Positions 18,533 through 27,744 of a stretch of 64,000 nt of DNA are shown piece after piece; position 1 is the first letter of the stretch; every line of letters starts with the position of its first letter. This stretch comes from Saprospiraceae bacterium (GTDB lineage Bacteria > Bacteroidota > Bacteroidia > Chitinophagales > Saprospiraceae). The position numbers were made by a program, and so were the translations under genes. Under the pieces are notes generated by a model, which saw nothing but the letters and a program-made list of their open reading frames with translations, did not search any database and had not been told where the DNA came from. The stretch spans positions 62,001 to 126,000 of the forward strand of contig JADJRO010000001.1 of the NCBI GenBank assembly GCA_016712145.1. Reading direction: 5' to 3'.

Positions 18533-19218
18533 ATGTTTTCAAAAGATGAATTTAAAAAATATGCTACCAAACATCTTGGTATGGCATCTTTGCATTTAGA
18601 TAAATACATGGAGCAGTCTGTTCCAAACATTAAAGGATTTACTCCGACTGTGATCGAGGAAAGACAAATGAATGTTGTTGGCATGGATGTATTTAGTCGT
18701 CTGATGATGGACCGAATCATTTTTATGGGGGTACCTGTAAACGATTATGTAGCGAATGTCATCCAGGCGCAGTTGTTGTTTTTAGATTCTGCTGATCCTA
18801 AAAGAGACATACAGATGTATATTAACAGTCCGGGCGGATCTGTTATTGATGGCCTTGGGATTTATGACACCATGCAATATGTGAACCCAGATGTTGCCAC
18901 TATTTGTACCGGATTGGCTGCTTCTATGGGTGCCGTATTGCTGGCAGCAGGTACTAAAGGAAAGCGCACATGCTTAAAGCATAGCAGGGTGATGATACAC
19001 CAACCTTCAGGAGGTATGCAGGGTCAATTTAGTGATATGGAAATTTCCTATCAATTAATTAAGACCATGAAAAAGAACTTTATGAAATTCTGGCATATCA
19101 TACGGAACAACCGTATGAGAAAATCGAACAGGATTGTGACCGGGATAATTGGATGGTAGCCAATGAAGCCAAGGAATATGGACTTGTGGATGAAGTTTTA
19201 GTAAGAAATCGTAAGTAA
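18533..19218 (+). pseudogene. clpP: ClpP, ATP-dependent protease proteolytic subunit (frameshifted near the 3' end)
   Basis: Residues 1-180 match ClpP: INSPGGSV, ASMGAVLLAAG (nucleophile Ser) and RVMIHQPSGG (catalytic His). As written the frame then runs into an unrelated tail and stops at 19159. Adding one A to the five-A run at 19070-19074 restores KKELYEILAYHTEQPYEKI, CDRDNWM (catalytic Asp) and AKEYGLVDEVLVRNRK, ending at 19218 with 228 residues. Without the correction the catalytic Asp is lost. ClpP with ClpX degrades unfolded proteins; clpX follows 5 bp later. Loss of this subunit is unlikely in a living lineage, so a consensus error is favoured. Confidence 0.93.
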
Positions 19219-19223
19219 TCACC

Positions 19224-20477
19224 ATGGCCAAAAAAAGGTCTGATAATTTACAGGATGAAACCTGTGTTTTTTGTGGTAAAAACCAATCTGAAGTTGGAAT
19301 TTTAGTGCAAGGTGAAAATGCATCCATTTGTGATGTTTGTATTTTTCATGCGCATCAAATCGTTGAAGAAGAACTTTTGAAAGGGGGTCCTAAAAAACCA
19401 AAAGCTAAGGCATTTCAATTGCCGGAGCATTTTTCTCCAAAGTTTATTAAGAATTATCTGGACCTCTATGTTGTTGGACAAGATGAGGCAAAAAAAACCT
19501 TGTCGGTTGCTGTGTACAACCATTATAAGCGCCTGACTGAATCCAAAGACAATGAAGTTGAAATTGAAAAATCGAATGTCTTGTTTATTGGTCCAACCGG
19601 AACTGGGAAAACCCTGATGGCAAAATCACTAGCCAAGCTATTGGATGTCCCTTTTGCAATTGTCGATGCCACATCATTTACTGAAGCTGGCTATGTGGGT
19701 GAGGATGTGGAAGGAATGTTGAGCCGCCTGCTACAGTCATGTGATTATGATATTTTTCAGGCAGAAAAAGGAATCATTTACATTGATGAAATGGATAAGA
19801 TTTCACGACGTTCTGAAAATCCATCCTTAACGAAGGATGTTGGGGGAGAAGGAGTCCAACAAGCAATGCTAAAAATTATTGAAGGCGCTGACGTCAATGT
19901 GCCACCAGCTGGAGGCCGCAAACACCCAGAGCAACAATTTTTGAAATTAAATACACAGAATATTTTATTTATCTGTGGAGGTGCATTTGACAGCCTTGAA
20001 AAAATAATAGCAAAACGATTAAATACGCACGTAATCGGTTATTCTCAAGCATCAGAGCGAGTGGATGCATCGGAAGAGAGTTTGATAAAGTATGTTAGCC
20101 ATCAAGATCTTAAAAAGTTTGGTTTAATTCCTGAATTATTGGGTCGATTACCGGTTTTGGCATATTTAGAATCCTTGTCAAAAGAATCTTTGATGGAAAT
20201 TTTGACTTTGCCCAAAAATGCAATTATCAAACAATACCAGAAATTGTTTGCGATGGATAATATTCAATTGGAATTTAAAAAAGAAGCGGTATCCACCATT
20301 GCCGAATTGGCCTTTGAGAATAAGTTAGGTGCTAGAGGATTGCGTTCGATTTGTGAATCTGTATTGAAAGAAGCTATGTTTGAAACCGATCGTGACAAAG
20401 CGAATCGAAAAATTACCATCGACAAAGCCTACGTCCTTAAAAGGATTGATAATCAATTGATTAAAAAAACAGCCTAA
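19224..20477 (+). CDS. clpX: ClpX, AAA+ unfoldase of ClpXP
   Basis: 417 residues. An N-terminal C4 zinc finger (CVFCGKNQ ... CDVC) is followed by Walker A GPTGTGKT, pore loop GYVGEDVE, Walker B IIYIDEMDKI and sensor 2 GARGLRSI. The ClpP-docking loop reads VIGYSQ, a variant of the common IGF tripeptide. It unfolds substrates and feeds them to ClpP; it probably shares the transcript with tig and clpP. Confidence 0.96.
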   Translation: MAKKRSDNLQDETCVFCGKNQSEVGILVQGENASICDVCIFHAHQIVEEELLKGGPKKPKAKAFQLPEHFSPKFIKNYLDLYVVGQDEAKKTLSVAVYNHYKRLTESKDNEVEIEKSNVLFIGPTGTGKTLMAKSLAKLLDVPFAIVDATSFTEAGYVGEDVEGMLSRLLQSCDYDIFQAEKGIIYIDEMDKISRRSENPSLTKDVGGEGVQQAMLKIIEGADVNVPPAGGRKHPEQQFLKLNTQNILFICGGAFDSLEKIIAKRLNTHVIGYSQASERVDASEESLIKYVSHQDLKKFGLIPELLGRLPVLAYLESLSKESLMEILTLPKNAIIKQYQKLFAMDNIQLEFKKEAVSTIAELAFENKLGARGLRSICESVLKEAMFETDRDKANRKITIDKAYVLKRIDNQLIKKTA

Positions 20478-20639
20478 CTCTAAATTCTTCAAATTTTATT
20501 ATTTCCCTAATTTTTATCTGTCTAATAACAGATAGGACTTATTTAATATGAATTATTTTCATATATGAAAAATATGAATTTGATTAAATTGCTTTATATT
20601 GCAACAAATTAATTTATTAACCTTCAAAACTCAACGAAC

Positions 20640-20996
20640 ATGAATGCATTTATTGGAATTGGTAAGTACCTATTTGCTTTACCCATTGCTGTTTTTGGAA
20701 TTAATCATTTCTTATATGCCGATTTGATGGCTGGATTGCCACCATTTGGAGGACTGATAATGGTTTATTTGGTAGGAGCTTGTTTAATTGCATTTGCAGT
20801 TAGTGTGTTTATTGGCAAATATGATAAATTGGCAGCAGTTTGTTTAGCAGTACTCATGATCGTATTTGTATTAATGATTCATAGGGGTGCAGCAATGAGC
20901 GGTGATATGGGTAATTTCTTAAAAGATTTAGCCATCGCCGGAGGTGCATTGATGTATGCTGGGGGCTATGCAAAGGACAATAGCATTATTGGATAA
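20640..20996 (+). CDS. DoxX-like small membrane protein
   Basis: 118 residues with four hydrophobic segments, beginning MNAFIGIGKYLFALPIAVFGINHF, which fits the DoxX-like family of four-helix membrane proteins. The function is unknown; some relatives are linked to thiosulfate or quinone oxidation, but that cannot be inferred here. A strong terminator follows the stop, so it looks monocistronic. Confidence 0.7.
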   Translation: MNAFIGIGKYLFALPIAVFGINHFLYADLMAGLPPFGGLIMVYLVGACLIAFAVSVFIGKYDKLAAVCLAVLMIVFVLMIHRGAAMSGDMGNFLKDLAIAGGALMYAGGYAKDNSIIG

Positions 20997-21017
20997 AAGT
21001 TTTTAATTTATAATTGA

Positions 21018-21042
21018 AAGGCCGGAGATTCCGGCCTTTTTT
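21018..21042 (+). terminator. Rho-independent terminator after the DoxX-like gene
   Basis: Stem AAGGCCGGA / TCCGGCCTT with loop GAT, then TTTT. The stop codon of the DoxX-like gene is about 20 bp upstream. Confidence 0.92.
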
Positions 21043-21254
21043 GTTATTCGTATTTTTTAACCCGGTTTATTCTTTAGCTTTTGTATTGAGATTTAAAAGT
21101 CCAATAGAATCAAGTTCTCACAAATTATTTTAACCGCATGTTAGTAATTAGTATGTTGAGGATAAAAACAGGCGTATAGTTTGTGTTTGAAGGAATTTTG
21201 GCTGGAATAGAAAGTTAAAGAAAAATCTGGGTTTAACTGTATGTTTGATGACTG

Positions 21255-22034
21255 ATGCGAATTGTATTAAAATTATCATACCGGGGGGATCATTATTTTG
21301 GATGGCAAATTCAAGCTGGGCAAATTACAGTGCAACAATTGCTTCAGGAAAAAATTAAAGTATTAACAGGTGCAGAGATTGCAATAACGGGATGTGGGAG
21401 AACCGACACCGGGGTGCATGCCCGAAATTATTTTGCCCACTTTGATTTAGAGGATGAACTTGTATCTAAACTTAAAATTCGATCTCTTAATGCTATTTTA
21501 CCAGAAGATATTGCAGTGCAAAATATATTTCAAACAACCGATGATTTTCACGCACGGTTTGATGCAATCTCAAGAAGCTATGTGTATCGTCTGCAATTAG
21601 TAAAAGATCCGTTTCAATTAGCTGAATGTTATTTTTTTAAAGAATGCACAGAATTAAATATAAACAAGCTTCAAGAGGCGGCTGAAATAATTTCAACACT
21701 TACCGAATTTAGTTCGTTTGCAAAAACAGGAAGTAATTTGATTACTTTTCCTTGTACTATCATGGAAAGTTATTGGTCCAATCCATTTCCTGCATATTAT
21801 GAATATCATATTAAAGCAAACCGTTTTGTAAGAGGCATGGTCCGATTAATTGTAGGGATGTCTATCAATTTGGCACTTGATAAAATAACCAAAGATGTAA
21901 TTCTAAAGGATATAAACTTGAAAAAGCAAATCAGCAAATCATATAGCATTGCTGCCAAAGGTTTGTGCCTTGAACACATTGAATATGCTCCTGAAAAATT
22001 AAATCAATTAGTTGATTTGGATTTCCGGATATAA
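21255..22034 (+). CDS. truA: tRNA pseudouridine(38-40) synthase TruA
   Basis: 259 residues. The start MRIVLKLSYRGDHYFGWQIQ is typical, and GCGRTDTGVHAR holds the catalytic Asp. FVRGMVRLIVGM near the C-terminus is the other conserved block. It modifies the anticodon arm of tRNAs. Its 3' end overlaps the tail of glyA on the opposite strand by 27 bp. Confidence 0.95.
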   Translation: MRIVLKLSYRGDHYFGWQIQAGQITVQQLLQEKIKVLTGAEIAITGCGRTDTGVHARNYFAHFDLEDELVSKLKIRSLNAILPEDIAVQNIFQTTDDFHARFDAISRSYVYRLQLVKDPFQLAECYFFKECTELNINKLQEAAEIISTLTEFSSFAKTGSNLITFPCTIMESYWSNPFPAYYEYHIKANRFVRGMVRLIVGMSINLALDKITKDVILKDINLKKQISKSYSIAAKGLCLEHIEYAPEKLNQLVDLDFRI

Positions 22035-23294
22035 AGGAAAGCGCTCCATGAATTTGTTGATTTCAGTCCGAATATCTTGAATTTTAATTTCATTATTCTT
22101 GTTTGAAATCAAATCATTGATCCAACGAGCCGTTTGCTCAAAATCAGTTTCTTTAAATCCTCGTGTGGTCAATGCAGCTGTTCCCAGTCGTATTCCGGAT
22201 GTAATCATTGGTGAAGCCGGATCATTGGGTATCATGTTTTTATTAGTAGTAATGTCTGCTCGAATCAATAATTGTTCAGCTTCTTTACCTGTAATTTGTT
22301 TGCTTTGAAGATCCACTAAAAATAAATGATTGTCAGTACCGTCAGATACAATTTTAAAGCCATTAGATTTCATAGCATCGGAAAAGGCTTTTGAATTGCG
22401 TATTACTTGTTGGGTGTAGCTCATGTAATCAGTAGTCATTGCTTCTCTGAAAGCAACTGCTTTAGAAGCAATAACATGCTCTAAAGGACCGCCTTGGATG
22501 CCTGGAAAAACAGCACTGTTTAATAATTGGGACATGGGGATCAAGTTGCCTTTTTTGTCTTTTTTGCCAATTGGGTTTTCAAAATCCGAACCCATCATTA
22601 TAATGCCTCCTCGAGGACCGCGAAGGGTCTTGTGAGTTGTTGATGTAATAATATGGCAGTAGGGGATTGGATCGTTTAACTGTTTAGTTGCAATCAATCC
22701 TGCGGGATGCGCAATGTCTGCCATAAGCGTAGCGCCACTTGCATCCGCGATTTCCCGGAATCGTTTATAATCCCAATCTCTGGAATAGGCAGATGCACCA
22801 CAAATTAATAATTTTGGTTTGTGTTCAATGGCTTTTTGATAAACGGATTCCATATCAATTCTTCCAGTATCCGGATGCAAACCATAGGATACGACTTTAA
22901 AATATTTTCCACTAAAATTGACAGGTGAACCATGAGTTAAATGGCCGCCATGCGCCAGGTCTAGTCCCATAAGGGTATCTCCTGGTTTTAATAAACTCAA
23001 TTGAACAGCCATATTTGCTTGTGCACCAGAATGGGGTTGCACATTAGCATATTGGGCTCCAAACAATTTACACAGGGATTCAATGGCAAGGTTTTCAATT
23101 TCATCAATAACTTCACAGCCACCATAATATCTTTTACCGGGATATCCTTCAGCATATTTATTATTAAGCCAGGTGCCAATGCTTTTGATAACATCCAGAC
23201 TAGCAAAATTTTCGGATGCGATTAATTCTAATCCCCTTCGTTGTCGATTTAATTCTTTATTGAGGAGGGCGTTTACAAGTTTATCCTGAATCAT
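22008..23294 (-). CDS. glyA: Serine hydroxymethyltransferase
   Basis: 428 residues. SENFAS near the N-terminus, HSGAQAN, DLAHGGHLTHG, DIAHPAGLIA, and TTHKTLRGPRGG with the PLP-binding Lys are all standard. It converts serine and tetrahydrofolate to glycine and methylene-tetrahydrofolate. A probable promoter lies in the 200-bp gap upstream; convergent overlap with truA. Confidence 0.97.
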   Translation of the reverse strand: MIQDKLVNALLNKELNRQRRGLELIASENFASLDVIKSIGTWLNNKYAEGYPGKRYYGGCEVIDEIENLAIESLCKLFGAQYANVQPHSGAQANMAVQLSLLKPGDTLMGLDLAHGGHLTHGSPVNFSGKYFKVVSYGLHPDTGRIDMESVYQKAIEHKPKLLICGASAYSRDWDYKRFREIADASGATLMADIAHPAGLIATKQLNDPIPYCHIITSTTHKTLRGPRGGIIMMGSDFENPIGKKDKKGNLIPMSQLLNSAVFPGIQGGPLEHVIASKAVAFREAMTTDYMSYTQQVIRNSKAFSDAMKSNGFKIVSDGTDNHLFLVDLQSKQITGKEAEQLLIRADITTNKNMIPNDPASPMITSGIRLGTAALTTRGFKETDFEQTARWINDLISNKNNEIKIQDIRTEINKFMERFPLYPEIQIN

Positions 23295-23313
23295 GCGCTA
23301 TTAATTTAGAAGG

Positions 23314-23342
23314 TGAAGGTAAGTGAATTTAAGATTATTCAA
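23314..23342 (-). promoter_or_regulatory. Probable promoter of glyA
   Basis: The minus strand has TTG (23340-23342) and TACCTTCA (23314-23321) 18 bp apart, 19 bp upstream of the glyA ATG. It is one or two bases from the TAnnTTTG consensus. Confidence 0.4.
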
Positions 23343-23497
23343 AAAATTCAAGCTAAATCTTAAGTAAATTGGATGGGCAATAAAATCAATTAATTCTGTT
23401 GCAATGAGTTTATATCAACAATACTCGATTCATCTAAGTTTTGAAAAGTAAAGACTTCCTATATAGATAGCGTAACAAACAACTCAAGCCTTAATAA

Positions 23498-24709
23498 TTA
23501 AATTTCCTTTGGAATGCCAATGAAGAATTTTAACTCCTTGATCGTAAAGTGTTCTAAGGATATCGCTTCTGAAAGTTTTATGATGCCAGAGGATTTTGTT
23601 TGTATCATGATTTCATCCTCATTTAAATTGTATGCTTGAAATTCAGAATAATTTTCTTGAACCAACATGGAAGAATCATTCTGTGATATAGCAAGTGTAT
23701 TTTCAGTTTGCTTTCGATACCCTTGCAATACATCTTGTGAAAAATTAAGTTTATTATAAATAAGTTTAAAAAACTTACGACTTAATAAACAATTTGCAAG
23801 GTAGGATATTAAATGATCCTTTGAACGGCTGCAGGTTTTTAAAAGCATTTCGATATCATTATCATCAATTTTTTGAAATGCACGAAGTAGGGAATTGGGA
23901 TCCTTTTTTGCTGTATTTTGTAAATTGCCAAATAAGAAATAATGCAAGCTTTCAGGTGCTGATGGGAGATTGGCTGTTTCAAGCTTACACATACTTAACA
24001 AAACTTCAAGCATGTGTTCTGCCATCAGGGATGTTTTATGCATATACACTTGCCAGTACATAAGCCTTCTCGCTGATAAATAACTTTCAATAGACAAAAC
24101 AGCCTTTTCTTCAAAAACAAGTCTGTCGTGATCAATTCCCATCATATTGAGAATGCGATCATAACCGATAGTTCCTTCAACAACACCGGTAAAAAAACTG
24201 TCTCGGTTAAGGTAATCCATACGATCCACATCCAGTTGACTGGATACCAATTGGCAAAGGAATTGCCTGTGATATTTTTTTTGAAATATTTGGATTGCAA
24301 GATTCAGGGCCCCATTAAATTCCTCATTAAGATTGTTCATAATCAGGAGCGTGAGGTTTTCATGATCTACAGGAACCAAACTGTGTTCTAATACATGAGA
24401 AAATGGACCATGACCAACATCATGCAATAAAATGGCTATTTGAGCAGCTTCAAATTCTTCTGCACTGATTGGATACCCTTTAAGTTTTAAGGTTTCAAGG
24501 GATTTAGTCATAAGATGAAATGCACCCAATGCATGCTGAAAACGGGTATGTACGGCTCCTGGATAAACAAAATGACTCAATCCGAGTTGTTTTATACGGC
24601 GCAATCGTTGAAACCAAGGATGGTCCATTAAATCAGTTAGAATTCCTTTCGGAACCATAATAAATCCATAAATCGGATCATTTATTATTTTGACAGGGCT
24701 CGTTGGCAT
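23498..24709 (-). CDS. HD-domain phosphohydrolase (dGTPase/SAMHD1-like)
   Basis: 403 residues. HTRFQHALGAFHL, HDVGHGPFSHVLEH (HD metal site) and SSQLDVDRMDYLNRDSFF are the canonical blocks of the dNTP triphosphohydrolase-like HD family, close to B. subtilis YwfO. The likely reaction is removal of triphosphate from a nucleotide, but the substrate is not certain. It is divergent from porX with 57 bp between the starts, so the two may share a control region. Confidence 0.85.
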   Translation of the reverse strand: MPTSPVKIINDPIYGFIMVPKGILTDLMDHPWFQRLRRIKQLGLSHFVYPGAVHTRFQHALGAFHLMTKSLETLKLKGYPISAEEFEAAQIAILLHDVGHGPFSHVLEHSLVPVDHENLTLLIMNNLNEEFNGALNLAIQIFQKKYHRQFLCQLVSSQLDVDRMDYLNRDSFFTGVVEGTIGYDRILNMMGIDHDRLVFEEKAVLSIESYLSARRLMYWQVYMHKTSLMAEHMLEVLLSMCKLETANLPSAPESLHYFLFGNLQNTAKKDPNSLLRAFQKIDDNDIEMLLKTCSRSKDHLISYLANCLLSRKFFKLIYNKLNFSQDVLQGYRKQTENTLAISQNDSSMLVQENYSEFQAYNLNEDEIMIQTKSSGIIKLSEAISLEHFTIKELKFFIGIPKEI

Positions 24710-24766
24710 GGATTTGAATACTATCTTTTCAGTTTGAATCGTTTCCTCTTAAAGGCCATCAAATTT

Positions 24767-26332
24767 ATGGATAAAATAAGGATACTTTGGGCAGATGATG
24801 AAATAGATCTGTTAAAACCACAACTTTTTTTCCTTGAGAAAAAGGGTTACCATCTTACAACGACTACAAACGGGCATGATGTTCTTGATCTATTAGAGAA
24901 AGACCCTAAATCTGCTGACCTGATTTTTTTGGATGAAAGCATGCCTGGAATTACAGGTCTTGAAACATTGCATAGATTAAGACAAAGAGGGATCCAACAA
25001 CCGGTTGTCATGGTGACGAAAAATGAGGCTGAAAATATTATGGAGGAGGCTATCGGTTCTGAAATAGCGGATTATTTGATAAAACCGGTAAATCCTAACC
25101 AATTAGTAATGACCATTAAAAAATTAATGGATAATAAACGATTGGTTTCTGAAAAAAATACTATGGATTACCAAATGGCATTCAGAGATCTATTTATGGA
25201 GATAAATGGCAATCCGGATTATAAAGCTTGGGTCGATATCTATAAAAAACTAATTCAGTGGGAATTAAAATTTGACCAAAATGCATCTGCCGAAATGCAC
25301 GAAATATTAATCAATCAAAAAGCAGAGGCAAATACTGAATTTTCTAAATACATTATTAATAATTATCAAAAATGGTTTGAGAACCCAAACAAAGAACAGC
25401 CAAGTTGGTCACATCAATTAATGTTGAAAAAAGTATTTCCTTATCTTAAAGATGACATTCCTAGTATTTTTGTATTGTTAGATAATCTTCGGTTTGACCA
25501 ATGGAAAGTGATAGAACCTGTGATTGCAGAGTTGTATTCCATTGAAGATGAAGATTTTTCATTTAGTATCTTGCCTACCACAACGCAATACAGCCGGAAT
25601 GCTTTGTTTGCAGGTTTATTGCCATCTGAAATTGAAAAGCATTATCCAGATTGGTGGCTAAACGATAATGAAGAAGGAGGTAAAAATTTAAAAGAACCGG
25701 ATTTATTTGCAAATCTGATAAAAAGGAGTCTTCAAAAGGATTTGAAATTCGAATATTTTAAAGTAACAAACGCTACGCACGGTAAAAATCTGGTTGATTC
25801 TGCACATAATTTATTGCAAAACAATCTTAGTTTGATCGTTTACAATTTCATCGATATGCTTTCTCATGCTCGTACTGAAATGGAAGTTCTTAAAGAATTG
25901 GCTTCAGATGAAAAAGCGTATCGATCTCTTACTAAAAGTTGGTTCATGCATTCTCCTCTTTGGGCAACCTTGCAAAAGCTTAGCCAACACAAGGTTCAAT
26001 TATTTATTGCCACAGATCATGGAACCATTCGAGTAAAAGATCCATCAAAAGTGATTGCGGACCGTGAAACGACTACCAACTTGCGTTACAAAGTTGGTAA
26101 AAATCTCAATTATGAAAAGAAAGATGTTCTGGAAATAAAAGAACCAAATAAAGTTGGACTCCCACGTCCAAATTTATCTTCAACGTTTATTTTTGCTAAA
26201 GAAAATTTTTATTTTCTATATCCAAATAATTTTAATTACTATCAGAATTATTATCGAAACACATTTCAACATGGTGGCATTTCGATGGAAGAAATGATTT
26301 GTCCAGTTATTAGATTGGAATCAAAAGGATAA
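24767..26332 (+). CDS. porX: PorX-like response regulator with C-terminal PglZ/alkaline-phosphatase-fold domain
   Basis: 521 residues from the ATG at 24767; a TTG 11 codons upstream (24734) is rejected because the receiver domain starts directly at MDKIRILWADDE. Receiver domain residues 1-120: ADDE, phosphoacceptor in DLIFLDESMPG, VTKN and YLIKPVNP. After a helical linker comes a PglZ-type domain (about 210-510) with LLDNLRFDQW, LPTTTQYSRNALFAG (Thr nucleophile region), FIDMLSH and ATDHGTIRV. This is the architecture of PorX of Porphyromonas gingivalis, which with PorY and SigP controls type IX secretion; the PglZ domain of PorX is reported as a phosphodiesterase on oligonucleotides. The neighbouring T9SS cargo genes fit. 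Confidence 0.9.
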   Translation: MDKIRILWADDEIDLLKPQLFFLEKKGYHLTTTTNGHDVLDLLEKDPKSADLIFLDESMPGITGLETLHRLRQRGIQQPVVMVTKNEAENIMEEAIGSEIADYLIKPVNPNQLVMTIKKLMDNKRLVSEKNTMDYQMAFRDLFMEINGNPDYKAWVDIYKKLIQWELKFDQNASAEMHEILINQKAEANTEFSKYIINNYQKWFENPNKEQPSWSHQLMLKKVFPYLKDDIPSIFVLLDNLRFDQWKVIEPVIAELYSIEDEDFSFSILPTTTQYSRNALFAGLLPSEIEKHYPDWWLNDNEEGGKNLKEPDLFANLIKRSLQKDLKFEYFKVTNATHGKNLVDSAHNLLQNNLSLIVYNFIDMLSHARTEMEVLKELASDEKAYRSLTKSWFMHSPLWATLQKLSQHKVQLFIATDHGTIRVKDPSKVIADRETTTNLRYKVGKNLNYEKKDVLEIKEPNKVGLPRPNLSSTFIFAKENFYFLYPNNFNYYQNYYRNTFQHGGISMEEMICPVIRLESKG

Positions 26333-26377
26333 ATTATAGGATTCTGCAATCCTGTAATTTTGGAATGCTGCATGGGT

Positions 26378-26812
26378 TCAATGCTGCGAGGGTTCAATTC
26401 GCGATTTAAAATAGTCAAACCTTTCCTGGTTACAAATAAAACGAATGTTTTTACCGAGGCTGCTCTTATAAGCAAGGCGTACTTTGACTCGGTACATCCC
26501 AATTAAATGAACTGTTGAAAAAGTATCGACCTGATCAAGTGGTAATTTAATTGTCTTAAAGTAGTTTGTTATATATATATGCGAATCATCCAATTCAACG
26601 CGTCTCAATTGAAATAAAAAATAATAGATACAAAATCCAAAAAATAAGTAAAAAGCAATAAACCCAAGTTTAATTGGCCTGGGATTGGAGAAAGGCAAAT
26701 CTTCCGGATCCTGAAGTACAAAAAATAAACAAAGGCTTCCAAAAAATACAAACCAGAACACTGGAATAAATATGGATAATACCAAAGTGAATGAGGATGA
26801 GATTCGGATCAT
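26378..26812 (-). CDS. Small membrane protein with PH-like (bPH) domain
   Basis: 144 residues. Two hydrophobic helices (about 10-32 and 47-68) are followed by a beta-rich part starting RRVELDDSHIYI and KTIKLPLDQVD, which reads like a bacterial PH-type domain. Not recognised beyond that. Its ATG overlaps the tatC stop by 4 bp on the same strand, so it is translated from the tatC transcript. Confidence 0.6.
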   Translation of the reverse strand: MIRISSSFTLVLSIFIPVFWFVFFGSLCLFFVLQDPEDLPFSNPRPIKLGFIAFYLFFGFCIYYFLFQLRRVELDDSHIYITNYFKTIKLPLDQVDTFSTVHLIGMYRVKVRLAYKSSLGKNIRFICNQERFDYFKSRIEPSQH

Positions 26813-27636
26813 GTGAGCGGCTTGGGTTCCTTTGGGTAATTATATGCAGCAACATAAATACTCAATTCATATAAGATTAATAGAGGAAACGTAACTACAA
26901 GCATGGATGTAACATCTGGTGGAGTGATAATCGCTGCTACAATTGCAATGACTACAATGGCATGCCTTCGGTACATTCGCATAAATCCTGGCCCCATAAT
27001 TCCAAGTTTGGAAAGAAAATATACAACAAGGGGTAACTCAAACACTAAACCAGTTGCCATCGTGTACATTGTCATCGAATCGACATATGAACTTAAACTG
27101 GCTGAACTTTCAACCAGATCACTGACATTATAGGATGCGAGAAATGCAATGGAAAAAGGGGCTAAAATGTAATATCCAAACAAGACTCCCAAAAGAAACA
27201 GAAAAGTGCACCAAAATATTACACCGGTAGTAGCTTTAACTTCTTTGTCGTACAAGCCTGGCTTAATAAAGCGCCAAAATTCCCAAAAGACCAGTGGGAA
27301 TGCCAGGATCAAGCCAATAAAAAAACTAACCTTTAAATGAACAATCAATTGCTCACTCAATTCTCTTGTAAACAATTTAATGTTCTTGGGTGAAATACAG
27401 GTAAACTCTGATAAATTGCAAAAAAAGCGATACGTCACAAAATCTTCATGGACCGGGCCCAATACCACCGTATCAATTACAAAAGTTTTCTGAGTAAAAA
27501 CGATTACAGCTGCGACACAGATGTAAGCGGCAGAACGAAATAAATGACCTCGTAAGGCATCAATATGATCCAGAAAACTCATTTCCTGGTCTGGGGGAGT
27601 GGTTCGTACCTTATTTTTGAAGAGTCTCGCTAACAT
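26809..27636 (-). CDS. tatC: Twin-arginine translocase subunit TatC
   Basis: 275 residues with six hydrophobic segments. MSFLDHIDALRGHLFRSA near the N-terminus, FPLVFWEFWRFIKPGLYDKE after helix 2, and the C-terminal block with ITPPDVTSM are family hallmarks. TatC recognises twin-arginine signal peptides and moves folded proteins across the inner membrane. No tatA is nearby. A TAGTTTTG -7 box lies at 27656-27663 on the minus strand. Confidence 0.95.
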   Translation of the reverse strand: MLARLFKNKVRTTPPDQEMSFLDHIDALRGHLFRSAAYICVAAVIVFTQKTFVIDTVVLGPVHEDFVTYRFFCNLSEFTCISPKNIKLFTRELSEQLIVHLKVSFFIGLILAFPLVFWEFWRFIKPGLYDKEVKATTGVIFWCTFLFLLGVLFGYYILAPFSIAFLASYNVSDLVESSASLSSYVDSMTMYTMATGLVFELPLVVYFLSKLGIMGPGFMRMYRRHAIVVIAIVAAIITPPDVTSMLVVTFPLLILYELSIYVAAYNYPKEPKPLT

Positions 27637-27744
27637 AAATTAATCGAAGCGATGGCAAAACTACATATATTTTTATACCCACTTTTAGACCTTTTTCAAA
27701 AAACAAGGTTTATTCCCTTAAGGAATTCATAATTTTGAGTCTTT

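Noticed and set aside
19060..19090. Programmed frameshift in clpP
   Set aside because: No stimulating structure found, and the same type of lesion occurs in several unrelated genes, pointing to a common technical cause.
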